From Thelonectria olida (Eukaryota; Ascomycota; Sordariomycetes; Hypocreales; Nectriaceae): a stretch of 64,000 bases of DNA. Of this stretch, positions 54,603 to 64,000 are shown piece after piece. The notes below the pieces were generated by a model, which was not told where the DNA came from, made no database searches, and saw only the letters and a list, made by a program, of their open reading frames with translations. The translations under genes were made by a program, and so were the position numbers. The stretch spans positions 124,001-188,000 of the forward strand of contig JAGPYM010000003.1 of assembly GCA_020736575.1 (NCBI GenBank), in the 5' to 3' direction. Within the stretch, counting starts at the first letter, position 1, and each line of letters starts with the position of its first letter.

Positions 54603-56600
54603 TTAGATGCCAGTGCCCCAGTTCTGGCAGCGAGTGTTGGCGTTGATGTTGCGGTTGGTGCTGAGGCAGTCACTGTACTGAACCTGGCACTTGGTCTGCG
54701 CGGTCGAGGCCGAGTCGCTGCCCCAGATGTTGAAGTAGCGCTTGGAGAGGCTGGGGTTGAGGCTCTCAAACTCCTTCTCGGCGGCACGCTTGCTCCAGTA
54801 GTTCTTGCCGCCAAAGGACTTGCAGCTCTGGACGTAAACGCTGACACACGAGTCGTACTGAGCCTTGCAAGCGTCGGAGCAGGCCGAAGGAGTCTGGGAG
54901 CGGCCGTAGGAACTGCACTTGCGAGTGTTGGCGTCGGTGTAGAGCTTGAAGGGCGTGCCGTTGGTGTAGTCGGTCTTGAGGTCGCTGCAGGTCACGAGGG
55001 GAAGTTCGATCTGGCCAGCGGGGTTTCCGGGGCCGTAGCCGTACCACCAAGAAGACGGCTGCTGGCAAATGTTGCTGGGAGCAGGCGCGCAAGAGGTGGA
55101 AGCGCTGGCGGGAACAGTGCTGGTCGAAGCGGTAGCGGCGCAAGGGTAGACAGAGGTGGTGGTGGTGGCAGTGTTGCCGCCCGAGGGCTTGTTCTTGCTC
55201 AAGAAGTCGTTCTTGGCACACTTGCCGCTCTTCCAGCCAGAAGTTCCAGCCTTGCAGTAAGTGCTGATGTCGTCGCACCACGAGGAGAAGTCAAAGCAGT
55301 CGAGGGCACCGGGCCAGCCAGCAGAGGAGAAGCAGGCGGCAATGTTCTTGGCGCAGGTCTTGTAGGCAGAAGCGCAGTCGTCCGAGGTCTGCCAGTCAGG
55401 GGTCGAGGGAGCACACCAGCTGCCGCACTTGTACTCGCAAGAGTTGGGAAGGATGACGGTGGCAGTGCACATGGCAGCGGAAGAGGTGGTGGAAGTGGTA
55501 GTGATGACCTGGCTAGTGGTGCTAGTGGTCGACGTTGTCGTGGTGCGGGCAGCCGTGGACGAAGTGGTGGTGGAGGTTGTCGATGTGCTACCACCGTTGT
55601 TGGCAGAAGTTGTCGAGGTGGTGGTAGTAACCGCTCCGTTGGTGGAAGTCGTGCTGGAAGAACCAATGTTGTTGGCAGAACCGTTGGCGGTGGACGAAGT
55701 GGTGGTCGTGGATGCTGCGTTGGACGTGGTGGAAGTGCTAGTCGTAGAAGAACCGGCGGCAGTGGACGAAGTGGTTGTCGTAGACACAGCGTTGGCAGTG
55801 GACGAAGTTGAAGAACCGGCGGCAGTGGTGCTGGTCGTGGAGGCAACGATGGACGAAGTGCCAGACTTCCATCCGCAAGGCTGCAAAGACAGCATATCGT
55901 TGGCCACATAGATGTTGATGCGGTTGCTGCCACCACACGAGGAGAGAAGATCACCGTTGCAGGGCATGTTGCACTCGAGAGGAGAAGCCAGCGTTGTCGA
56001 GTTGGCCAAGACAACACCGCAGTAACACTCGCCACCGTACTCAACACCGGCAAAGGGGAAGCCGCCGTCGGTGCAGGACTGCAAACACTTGGAGGGCGTC
56101 ATCTTGGAGTTGTCGAGAGACTGGGGGTACGAGAGAGCGCGGTAGCTGCCGGAATCAGTGTAGCAACCGAGAGACTTGAAGTCGAGAATGCTGCGGACAC
56201 CGGTGTTGAAGGTAGGATCCTGGTAGACGGACATCTGAGCATCGCCGCCGCAAGTCTCGGTGTTGTCACCGCTGCAGGGAAGGTTGCAGAGGCTTTCGTC
56301 GAGCTGCTTGCTGTTGACGGTGGTGCCGCAGAAGCAGACACCGTAGTACTTGAGACCGGCATAGCGGAAGCCGTTGCCCTTGCACTCGGCGACACACTTC
56401 TCAATGGTCATGTTGGTGTAGGGCTGGCTGGAGCGGTAGATGAGGGTGTCGGATCCCGAGTCCTGGTGACCGTTGAAGCAACCAGCGTAGACGTAGGGCT
56501 GGAAGGGATCAAGACAAGAGGGGAGCTCGATGTTCCAAGCCTGCGAGGTCTGAATGAGAGTCAACGTCGCAGCAGCGACGATGTTTCGAAGCGAAGGCAT
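54603..56600 (-). CDS. Secreted protein with two WSC domains and a Ser/Thr-rich linker
   Basis: Intronless, 665 residues from the ATG at 56600. Signal peptide MPSLRNIVAAATLTLIQTSQ then AWNIELPSC. WSC1 covers about 35-125 (YVYAGCFNGHQDSGSDTLIY, CVAECKGNGFRYAGLKYYGV, CFCGTTV) and WSC2 about 143-233 (SLGCYTDSGSYRALSYPQSL, EYGGECYCGVVLANSTTL). A threonine/serine repeat linker of about 150 residues (240-385, repeated SSTAAGSS and TTTTSST) follows, surely O-mannosylated. The C-terminal half is Cys rich (CEYKCGSWCAPS, CSDACKAQYDSCV, QTKCQVQYSDCLS). WSC domains bind carbohydrates; the protein may coat the wall or act as a sensor ectodomain, but no transmembrane or GPI segment is seen. The linker repeat is likely to vary in length between strains. 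Confidence 0.9.
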   Translation of the reverse strand: MPSLRNIVAAATLTLIQTSQAWNIELPSCLDPFQPYVYAGCFNGHQDSGSDTLIYRSSQPYTNMTIEKCVAECKGNGFRYAGLKYYGVCFCGTTVNSKQLDESLCNLPCSGDNTETCGGDAQMSVYQDPTFNTGVRSILDFKSLGCYTDSGSYRALSYPQSLDNSKMTPSKCLQSCTDGGFPFAGVEYGGECYCGVVLANSTTLASPLECNMPCNGDLLSSCGGSNRINIYVANDMLSLQPCGWKSGTSSIVASTTSTTAAGSSTSSTANAVSTTTTSSTAAGSSTTSTSTTSNAASTTTTSSTANGSANNIGSSSTTSTNGAVTTTTSTTSANNGGSTSTTSTTTSSTAARTTTTSTTSTTSQVITTTSTTSSAAMCTATVILPNSCEYKCGSWCAPSTPDWQTSDDCASAYKTCAKNIAACFSSAGWPGALDCFDFSSWCDDISTYCKAGTSGWKSGKCAKNDFLSKNKPSGGNTATTTTSVYPCAATASTSTVPASASTSCAPAPSNICQQPSSWWYGYGPGNPAGQIELPLVTCSDLKTDYTNGTPFKLYTDANTRKCSSYGRSQTPSACSDACKAQYDSCVSVYVQSCKSFGGKNYWSKRAAEKEFESLNPSLSKRYFNIWGSDSASTAQTKCQVQYSDCLSTNRNINANTRCQNWGTGI
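55490..55870. repeat. Coding low-complexity repeat in the WSC linker
   Basis: On the minus strand the codons for Ser, Thr, Ala and Gly recur in near-tandem blocks (ACC ACC/TCG/TCC with GCT GCC GGT TCT TCT). Such tracts tend to expand and contract, so the length in this assembly may be one allele. Confidence 0.7.
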
Positions 56601-58624
56601 GTTGGAGAGAATGGCAACGGCCTGCGAAGAATATCTTAATGATAGTGGTGGGCAAGAACCCGAAAGGAGGAAAAGGAAAAGGAAAGAAGGTGCGTGAGAG
56701 AGGGATGAAAGAGAGTGGTCTGCTTGTCAAAAGCTGAGCGATGATGAGAGAAAAGAGAAGCCTTTTGGAGGAGGAGGGGGAGCATATTTATCCTCCTCGG
56801 CAGCCTCGCCATGGGGCGCCAACTCTGGCTTGAAAGCCCCAGGGTCATCGTAGGCGATGATCTCGACCGCCAGAACTCAAGTCTCAAAGTCCAGGACCCG
56901 CCAGGGACCCGGCATCACCGTCTCCTCCATGAACTCTCAGCCGAGAGGCTGACGGAGCCGGATCGACCGCAGCCTCATCATCATCATTGGAGCCCACATG
57001 GCACTCAACCTCGGCGAAGAGGCCATTGAAAGGCACAATCCATACTGGAACAGGACACAGGCAAGCGCCACAAGAAACCGCAGAGGGCGAATAGGCCTAG
57101 GCAGATCGATGAGTGGATCGAGGAAGGCAGAAGATGTGGTCCAAGGCTGGGAAGAGAAAGTATATTGAGCGGACGAAGCGAGGACCGACCAACATGGACA
57201 GGGCGAGCCCACAGCCCAGGAACGACTCGGAAAGGCGAGGGGTCCCATAGAGCCTGTGTGAATGCGGCGTTACCTAGTTAGGTACAAACTGCCCGTACGG
57301 ACAGGCACCGCAACTCGGTGCAGTCACCGTCTCCGGATCATCGGGAGGAGGCGTCTTGTTCCTGCATGAGGCTGGTGCGCGGCGACTCATGCGTCCCTGA
57401 CATGACCTGACAACTTTGACGATGCCCCCAAGAGCCTCCACGTGCCCTATCCTCCCCTTCTGCATGTGCGATGACGGAGATGAGAGAGCCTAAACAGCCA
57501 TGAGCTTCCCATCTTTGACTTGGTACTGTCTCTCACCCGCACTGCATCTGCGTAGGTCGAGGTACGGAATGGAACGGCACAAGTAACAGACGTCTTAGGT
57601 ATAGCAGACTCAGCGCAAACCCAACTCTGTATCGATCATCCTCCAAGATGCCCAGTTCCCGCTGGACAAAGTTCCTTCGTTACCGGAAGCACAGATCCAG
57701 ATCCAGATCCAGATCTTCGGCCACCGAGGGGAAGCGGGGGTCGCTTGACAAATCCTCACCGAAAACGACAAAACGCCTCTGCCTCGATCTAGATGCCAGT
57801 GGCCACGTTAGCGGGTAGCAGGCAGAGGACACACAATGACCTCTGGTCCCTTGCAGAAAGCATAGACGTATGCTTCTTCTGACTTTCGGCGTTGTGCTTG
57901 TTCCGTTGCTGTGGAGTGACGGGCAGAGGATGGGATGCTTCACCTTAATTCCGGATGCACGTGAGCAGTCACTAAGACAGCCAACGCATTTGGGATAGCT
58001 TCCTGACCAGAGAACCTTCCATTGAAACTCGAGCTTCCCAACAACATGAAGTCAGAGTCTCGCCTACTTACCATGGCCTCTCGGCATCGCCTAGCAAGCC
58101 CATTCACCCAAGAAAAAAAAAAAAAAACCTTGACGCCGCATGAAAGAACCCCTGGCCCGCCCGCTCTGCTTCTTGTGCTTGGAGCCATCCATGTCGACCA
58201 CTCTACTTCGTAGCTTCGGCGGCTTCAAGATGGCAGAAGCAAAAGTAGAGCAGCATCTGGGCCCCGGGGCTTCCGTTAATAACAGACGCCGTCATCTCTC
58301 AAGTATAATCACTCTCAATTCATCCTATATGACCGGCCCAAGTCACGCTCTCACAAGTAACCAAAGCGTAAACATCGAATCATATGCAACTCGTATAAAC
58401 TCATTGAAACAGTCGAAACTCGTTAATGCTCAGGCCACCCCGTGATAGATACGTACTTGCTAATACTTTTCTCTCTCCATTCTGGTGTCCCATACCCTTA
58501 GATCCATGGAGATGAGACTGAGCGATAGAGTACAGCCATCTCCTGATGCAATCATCCTGATCCCTAAACGCCAATGCAAATCGCAACAATATGTGTCCGT
58601 CTGCGCTACTCGTCCCTTCCCCCC
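56601..58624. other. 2-kb intergenic region; promoter of WSC gene and 3' flank of eIF3a, small repeats
   Basis: Both flanking genes are on the minus strand. The stretch has a GATCCA-type hexamer repeat at 57689-57715 (AGATCCAGATCCAGATCCAG), a 15-bp poly-A at 58113-58127 and a TTACCTAGTTAGGTAC near-palindrome at about 57271-57286. No open frame is supported. A TATTTATCC segment at 56783-56792, read on the minus strand GGATAAATA, lies about 185 bp upstream of the WSC ATG and may act as its TATA element. Confidence 0.45.
57689..57715. repeat. GATCCA hexamer tandem repeat, about 4 copies
   Basis: The hexamer AGATCC repeats (AGATCCAGATCCAGATCCAG) and ends in AGATCTTCGG. Confidence 0.8.
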
Positions 58625-61600
58625 TTAAGCCTTGTTTCTCAGGTGAGGAGGCACCCACTTGCCAGCCGTGCGCGAGGGTGGCAGAGACTCCGCGGGAGCC
58701 GGCGACTCCTTGCGCTCGACATCACCTCGGGGCTCACCGCGACTAGAGCCTGCACGTTCTGGAGCACCTCGAGAACCAAAGCTGCGAGGAGGAGGGGCAT
58801 TGTTGTTATCAGCTGCGCTTCCTCCACCCGATGCTTGTCTGGCCGCCTCACGATCACGCCAGCTGGGCTTGCTGCCAGCGAGCTGAAGACGGGGAGCACC
58901 AGATGATCGCTCGTTGGAGTCGGTTCTCTCCATTGTCTGGGTACGCGCAGGAGCGCGGGCGGGAGGGGGAGCGTCGTCGGTCTTCGACTCACCCCTGGCC
59001 TCACGCTCTCGCCACTTGCCAGATCCAATGACGGCTGGTCTTCGGGCTTCGGACGACTCGGCAGCAGCAGCAGCAGGGGCTCTGCTGAATCTGCTGGCGC
59101 CCTGTTCTCTTTCGGCCTTGCGGCGAGCCATGACCTCGTCCTCGCGACGTTGCTGAAGAGCAGCCTTCTCTGCCAGCTCTTCACGCTCCTTTTCTCGCTG
59201 CTCCTTGAGCCTTGCGAGCTCCTCCTTGCGAGCCTCGTCTCGGATGCGCTGCTCCTCCTTCTCGCGGGCAGCACGCTCCTCGGCCTCGCGAAGCTCGCGC
59301 TCCTTCTCTTCGCGCTCACGCTTCTCGCGAAGACGTCGGTCGCGCACTTCCTTCTTTCTCTGGGCAATCTGCTTCTCGAGTTCACGCTCAGCATCACGGC
59401 GGCGCTTCTCGAACTCGTCACGACGACGCTCATGTAGTGAGTCTCGGAAAGTCTCAAACATGGGCACCAGACGGCTAAGACGGTGCTTAAGCTCGACGCT
59501 CTCCTTGTGCTTCTGCTCCGCATCCTTAAGAGTCTGAGCCTTGACCGTGTCGTAGATGGCACGGTCTTGCTCGACCTGCTTGGCATAGTCCTCGTGTAGC
59601 TTCTTGGCCTCCTCCTTACGGTAGGCACGCTCCAGATGGTCGAGGCGCTTGCCAGTGATGCGGAGACGCTCGTTGACATCGTTCTTCTCACGCTCTAGCT
59701 GGGCAAGCTTCATGGCACGCAGGCGGTTGCTGTCCAGATTGTCCAAGTCCTCCAGGTCAACGCCGAGAGCCTTGTCGCTCATGTTAAGGTCGGCAATCTG
59801 CTTCTTGAGCTCCTCCTTGCGGACGCGATCACGGTCAGCTTGCATACGCTTTGCTTCACGCTCCTTTTGCTCGGCGGCGAGTCGCTTGTCCTCGGCATCC
59901 TGGAGAGCCGCCTCACGGAGTCGCTTTTGACGAGCATTCTCCTTCTCCTTGCGCGCCTGAATCTCAGACGCCTCCTCCTTGCGCTTTTGAATGATGTCCT
60001 TGCGAGCGAGGACTTCCAGATGCTCCTGTTCAGCGCCAGCCTTGGCGCGGGCGAGAGCCGCATTGCGAGCGTCAAGACGCTCCTTGTTGAAGCTGGGGTC
60101 GAGGTAGTGGCATGTAGTGAAGAGGGACTTGGCCAGGCGGGTGAGTTGAGAGCGCACAATCTCCGAAGGGGTGCTCTGGAGGCGCTGGACGCTGCCAGTC
60201 TCCGACTCGGCCGAGCCGGCACCGGAACCGCTGTGACCAGCCTTGGAGGAGGAGAACACATCACTGTCAAAGCTGAGAACGCCAGTGGCATGGTCCATGC
60301 GGATGGCGAGGTCACCCTTCTTGTTACCGTTCATGATGAACTTCTCAATGGTTCCGCGAGTGACCTGGTAGGGCTCGGGGAACTTGGCAAGGCTCTCAAC
60401 GAAAGCCAAGTCGACAGTCTCGTAAACCTGTGAGAGCTGCTGGAAGAGACGGGTCAGAATGACCTGCTGCAGAGGGAGAATGTACTTCTCCATCGCAGGG
60501 TCGGTGCCAATCTTGGTCAAGATGGGAGAGATCTTCTCGCAAATGGACAAGGGGTGGAAATCCACCTCGAGAATGTTATAAAGATCCCGAATCTCAGGGC
60601 GAGCGCGCTGAAGGAGGGACTTGGACAGGGCATCGCGGAAGAGACGGACACGGGTGGGGGCCTGGGACATGCCGAGAAGGTGAGTCAGACGAGAGTTCTT
60701 GTTCTTTCTGGCCTCATCGAAATCAACCATGGCACCGCGCGACCGTGAAGTGCTGATGACAGGAATGGCCAGAGCAGAGAGCAAAACAAAGGAGGCAGCT
60801 TTCTGAAGGTCAGCCTCGGAGGCGGGAGGGTTGTCGGACTTCTTGCCCTGTCCAGTAGCAACCAGGACGGAGGACTGGCGGAGGAGGGTGTAGTATCGGG
60901 ACCAAGCAGCGGCGTGGAAGAGGTAGTTCTCGCCGACGAGGAAGATTCGGGTAAGCTTTTCGTAGTAGTTGGCCATCATGATGTTCTTGGCGGGACGCTT
61001 GCTGAGGTTCAGCAGGGTGTGGATGTCCTCGACACTGCGGAAAGCCTCCTGCCACAGCTCCAGCTCGACGGCAACATTGAGCTGTTGGAAGCGAGTCTCC
61101 AAGTGTCGCTGCAGGGTATCGGGATCGCTCAGGTTAATAGCGTGCATCTGAGAAGAGTACTTGGCGGCAGTCTGAACATGGTTGCGGAGGAGCTCGCAGA
61201 GTCTTCGGAACTCGGTCTTTCGGGTGTACTTAAGACAGAAGTCGAAAGCCTGGTTGGCAGTGCTCTGGTAGAGGACCTCGAGGCGGGCATTATTTCGGAG
61301 AATGTCGAGGACAGTTCGGTAGGCCTCCCAGAGGAACTTGAGCCAGGGAGTGACGATGGCACGATCGGTACGGTCGCGAGACTGCTCGCCAGAAACGGTG
61401 GCGAGGAGGATGGACTCGGGAGTCTCACTGGCCTCGAGATCGTCGACGCTCGAGGTGGCAGCGGTGGCCTCAATGCTCTCTTGGACTTCGTCGGCCTTTT
61501 GTTGAGCGGCAGTGACCTTTTCGACGGCGAGTTCGATGAATTTTTTCAAGACGAGCTGCATTCCCCACATTAGTTAAATATTCCACAACCAAGTTGTGGG

Positions 61601-61998
61601 CGAGGACAATGGCATACCTCGATGGTAGCAATGTTGGTGTTTTGGGAGATGTTCTTGTACTGGTAGAGAGCATCCTTGGCGAGCTTGCCCTTCTTCTGTT
61701 CGACGGAGAGTTCGACGAGGAGGAGCATCACGGGCTCGAGCGAGGCGATGGGAACATTTCGGGATCGCTTGCTAGTGATGTGCTCGTGCAGCAGGGTCAG
61801 CGCGGCGGGAACCTGGCCGACGCCAATGAGTTCTTGCGCCCGCTTGAGAACATTTTCGGGCTTCTGGTGCGGAGGAGGAGGCTATCGCACATAACATATT
61901 AGCATCATGACGATAGTATGGGATAAAGAGAGGGGTAAGTCGTTGGATAGGGTTGGTTGACTCAGAGAGCCCGCGCACAAGATACCGGCACATACCAT
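58625..61998 (-). CDS. TIF32: Translation initiation factor eIF3 subunit a (Tif32/Rpg1)
   Basis: Exons 61998-61996, 61881-61618 and 61555-58625 give 1,065 residues. The first coding exon is only the ATG; intron 1 (114 bp, GTATGT...ATAG) joins it to CCTCCTCCTCCGCACCAGAAG, giving [20 protein letters not shown], the conserved eIF3a start. [20 protein letters not shown] and the tetratricopeptide-like helical region follow ([36 protein letters not shown]). The PCI domain lies about residues 400-520, with [14 protein letters not shown] and [10 protein letters not shown] at its end. A long Arg/Glu/Lys coiled coil (about 560-870) and an Arg/Ser/Gly-rich C-terminus ([31 protein letters not shown]) close it. 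eIF3a is the scaffold of eIF3 on the 40S subunit. Confidence 0.94.
61882..61995 (-). other. Intron directly after the TIF32 start codon
   Basis: Minus strand: ATG is at 61998-61996, GTATGT begins at 61995, and the acceptor GCGATAG ends at 61882, so the initiation codon and the second codon lie in different exons. Confidence 0.8.
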
Positions 61999-64000
61999 GC
62001 TGGGCAACCTCCTCTGTGGGATGACTTGACGAAGAGAGGAGATGTAAGATGATCTGAGATCGATCGCAGCCTGGGTCGGCGAGTTCGCTGAACTTGGCTG
62101 GCACTCGGGATGGTGTTGCGAGGCACTCGAGAGTAATTTTTCGATTTTCGTGTGTGGACGCTTGCGAGCGTTGAGGGGCTAGGCATTGGTCCAAAAATGG
62201 AAAATGTCACGTGAATGGTTTTCGATGGTCTGGGGAAAACGGATGTGGCTGAGCACACATTATATGCGCCACATCCCAAGCCACATGTTTCTTCAGCCTC
62301 GGGCACAACACCAAAGGCTGCTCATTTCGCTTCGCTCAAGGCGCAAGATTGCCCTCTTCTTTGTTTTTGAAAGAAGTAAAATGCTTGAAGAGATACGCTG
62401 GAGCCAGACTAGTGTCTGAGAAATCGAGACATTAGAATTAGATTTGGATCTACTGAGTATCCTCTGACGTGGATAGCGAGGCTGCCAGAGTATCGGAAAA
62501 TTCTGCATGGTGTGGAAAACAGTAGAACAGAATTATTTTGGCTGATAGAAAATGGGCAGCTCGATTGAAAGGAAGTAGTCTAAGGGGTGTGTAGTTTGAG
62601 AACAACTTTAGAGATGTATTTTAATGCAGTTGACCAGGCCTTTCGGTGAGGCTGGGAAGAAATTGGCCGCCCTCTCTGTTCTTAGCACTTGGACGGGGGA
62701 GGTGTTTTACACGTGATGGAAGGACTCTGATAGTGAAAATGGCATCAATATTAATAGATGTTAGTGGAATGGGTTGAAAATTCTTTTCAAAATTCGGTTA
62801 GAATCTCAGCGCCGTTCAGCCTCTCTTGCTTCCAACAGAGCCTACTCAGGAAAAGGAGGGGATTCGGGTCAAATCCTCATCTTACTTGAGCAAACGACCA
62901 TATCATGAAAGCGGTCAGAACTTGCAACAGGCCAAACAAATCAAGCCATAACCGGATGTTTTATAGTTGCTAGTGATTCGTTCTCCTTGCTTGATAACAG
63001 GGTGACTAAACGCTTGGGTTCATCTCATCTTCATCTTCAACACCACAATCCCAGAGCCTCCAAGTTACATTGTACGTACCGCCAACACGAAAGGACCTAC
63101 CTGGGTACGTACCCGGGCAGTTGCTCTGGTGGAATTTGAGCTACGCTAGGCTAGAACCGGTCTCGGTCCACAGCGAATGAGCAACGGGCTCGAACCATGT
63201 TGAAGAAGATGGCGCGCATCAGCCCATCAGTCGAACCTGGCGTCATGGTGCGACTTGACGATGGGGGGTGCCTACAAAGCCCGAATAATGTCCAAGAATT
63301 GGTGAGGAATCAGAGCCTCCGTTGCCAAGAGGAGGATTATGAGGAGGGGGAGGGAATTGCTTCCAACGTTTTGTGGGAGACACAAACTACTTCACGCAGA
63401 TGGACATCTCATTATGTGGGATCTTCAATGCCCTCTCCACTGAGCAACAATGCAGCATGCAGGGCAACGCTGCAGTGCGAAGACACCCAATTTCAACCTG
63501 TGGGCTCGAGTTTTTCTCCTGTGCTTTAGTCGACGAGCTTGCCCAGGAGAACGCGGTCCAATTTCATTCTTCCGGAGCACAATGTACCATTCTAGTCCAT
63601 TCCTCCCCAAGCAGTCTACGGCCGGTTGCCAAGACAAGGTCTCATCTTAATTGCAGGCGCGAATCCGGCGTCTTTGGTGGAGTATCGACTCGGATGGAGA
63701 CGCGCTGGTGTTGATTTGGTCTCTGGATGATGAGAACCCTGGCATGGGAAAAGGAGCCAACAAGACGTTCCGCGGGAGCAGGGACATGAGAAATTCACAA
63801 TGACAGTGCTGGAAATATGGTAATCACGGTAACTAATGGCAATAACGCGAAGAGACTAGACATGAACAGAGTACGTACTTGCGAATATTCGTTGAATGCA
63901 ATCAACGAGATTCGGTCACGGCCGGGTCCTTCGGGATGTTTGCAGTCCTGCGACCCCCTCCGAAGCCATTGCCCGATAACACGTTGTCGTGCAGTTGTGC
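61999..64000. other. 2-kb region with no recognisable gene; eIF3a promoter at the left
   Basis: The TIF32 leader and promoter lie at about 62000-62350. Bases 62400-62800 are AT richer. An ACCTACCTGGGTACGTACCCGGG stretch occurs at 63098-63117. Frames at 63197-63714 (110-113 codons) are overlapping chance frames without a domain. Any gene at the right edge could continue outside the window. Confidence 0.4.

Noticed and set aside
54594..55811. 405-codon plus-strand frame rich in Val, Ala and Gly
   Set aside because: It is the antisense of the WSC gene, whose signal peptide, cysteines and domain order are clear; the frame stays open because of the Ser/Thr codon bias.
63197..63714. Overlapping 110-113-codon frames near the right edge
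   Set aside because: Two frames overlap with no family resemblance and no leader; not supported as a gene.

Overview
The window is nuclear DNA of a filamentous ascomycete (Pezizomycotina). Short introns of about 45-75 bp with GTRNGT donors and RCTRAC-type branch sites interrupt most genes. Gene content (AA9 lytic polysaccharide monooxygenase, WSC proteins, Zn2Cys6-family regulator, DFG10, HOS4, MSS51, TIM13) is typical of Sordariomycetes, most likely Hypocreales; that rank is an inference from family resemblance, not from a search.

Left third (1-17.5 kb), accessory in character: a partial fungal transcription factor that runs off the left edge; a myo-inositol/sugar MFS transporter; a secreted AA9 LPMO; a PaiB-like FMN-binding protein convergent with a PaiA-like GNAT acetyltransferase, the same two families that form the bacterial paiAB operon; a decayed subtilisin-like protease in which the catalytic Asp is Asn; an AT-rich stretch of about 0.9 kb; a secreted inhibitor-I9-like protein; a short-chain dehydrogenase; a helical secreted protein; a DUF3431 membrane protein; a 99-residue secreted protein; and an mARC-like MOSC protein.

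Middle (18-34 kb), dense housekeeping: TIM13 (with a GC-AG intron), an NSRP1-like splicing factor, an intracellular LysM protein with RING-like cysteines, RSE1/SF3B3, MSS51, a PXA-domain protein whose second intron is 1,288 bp, and a CENP-B/pogo-type HTH regulator. Next comes a desert of about 9.1 kb (34.0-43.1 kb) with no recognisable gene; it lies upstream of the HTH regulator and holds microsatellites and TACCTAGGTA palindromes.

Right third (43-64 kb): the DRG1/RBG1 GTPase (7 exons, including a 21-nt micro-exon), HOS4 (ankyrin subunit of the Set3 deacetylase complex, with an apparent one-base frameshift in an A8 run), an ALKBH6-like dioxygenase ending about 20 bp from the convergent DFG10 polyprenol reductase, a large secreted two-WSC-domain protein, eIF3a/TIF32 (whose start codon forms a 3-nt coding exon), then about 2 kb without a recognisable gene.

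Exon boundaries were set by eye from splice consensus, reading-frame continuity and family conservation; none was tested with transcripts.
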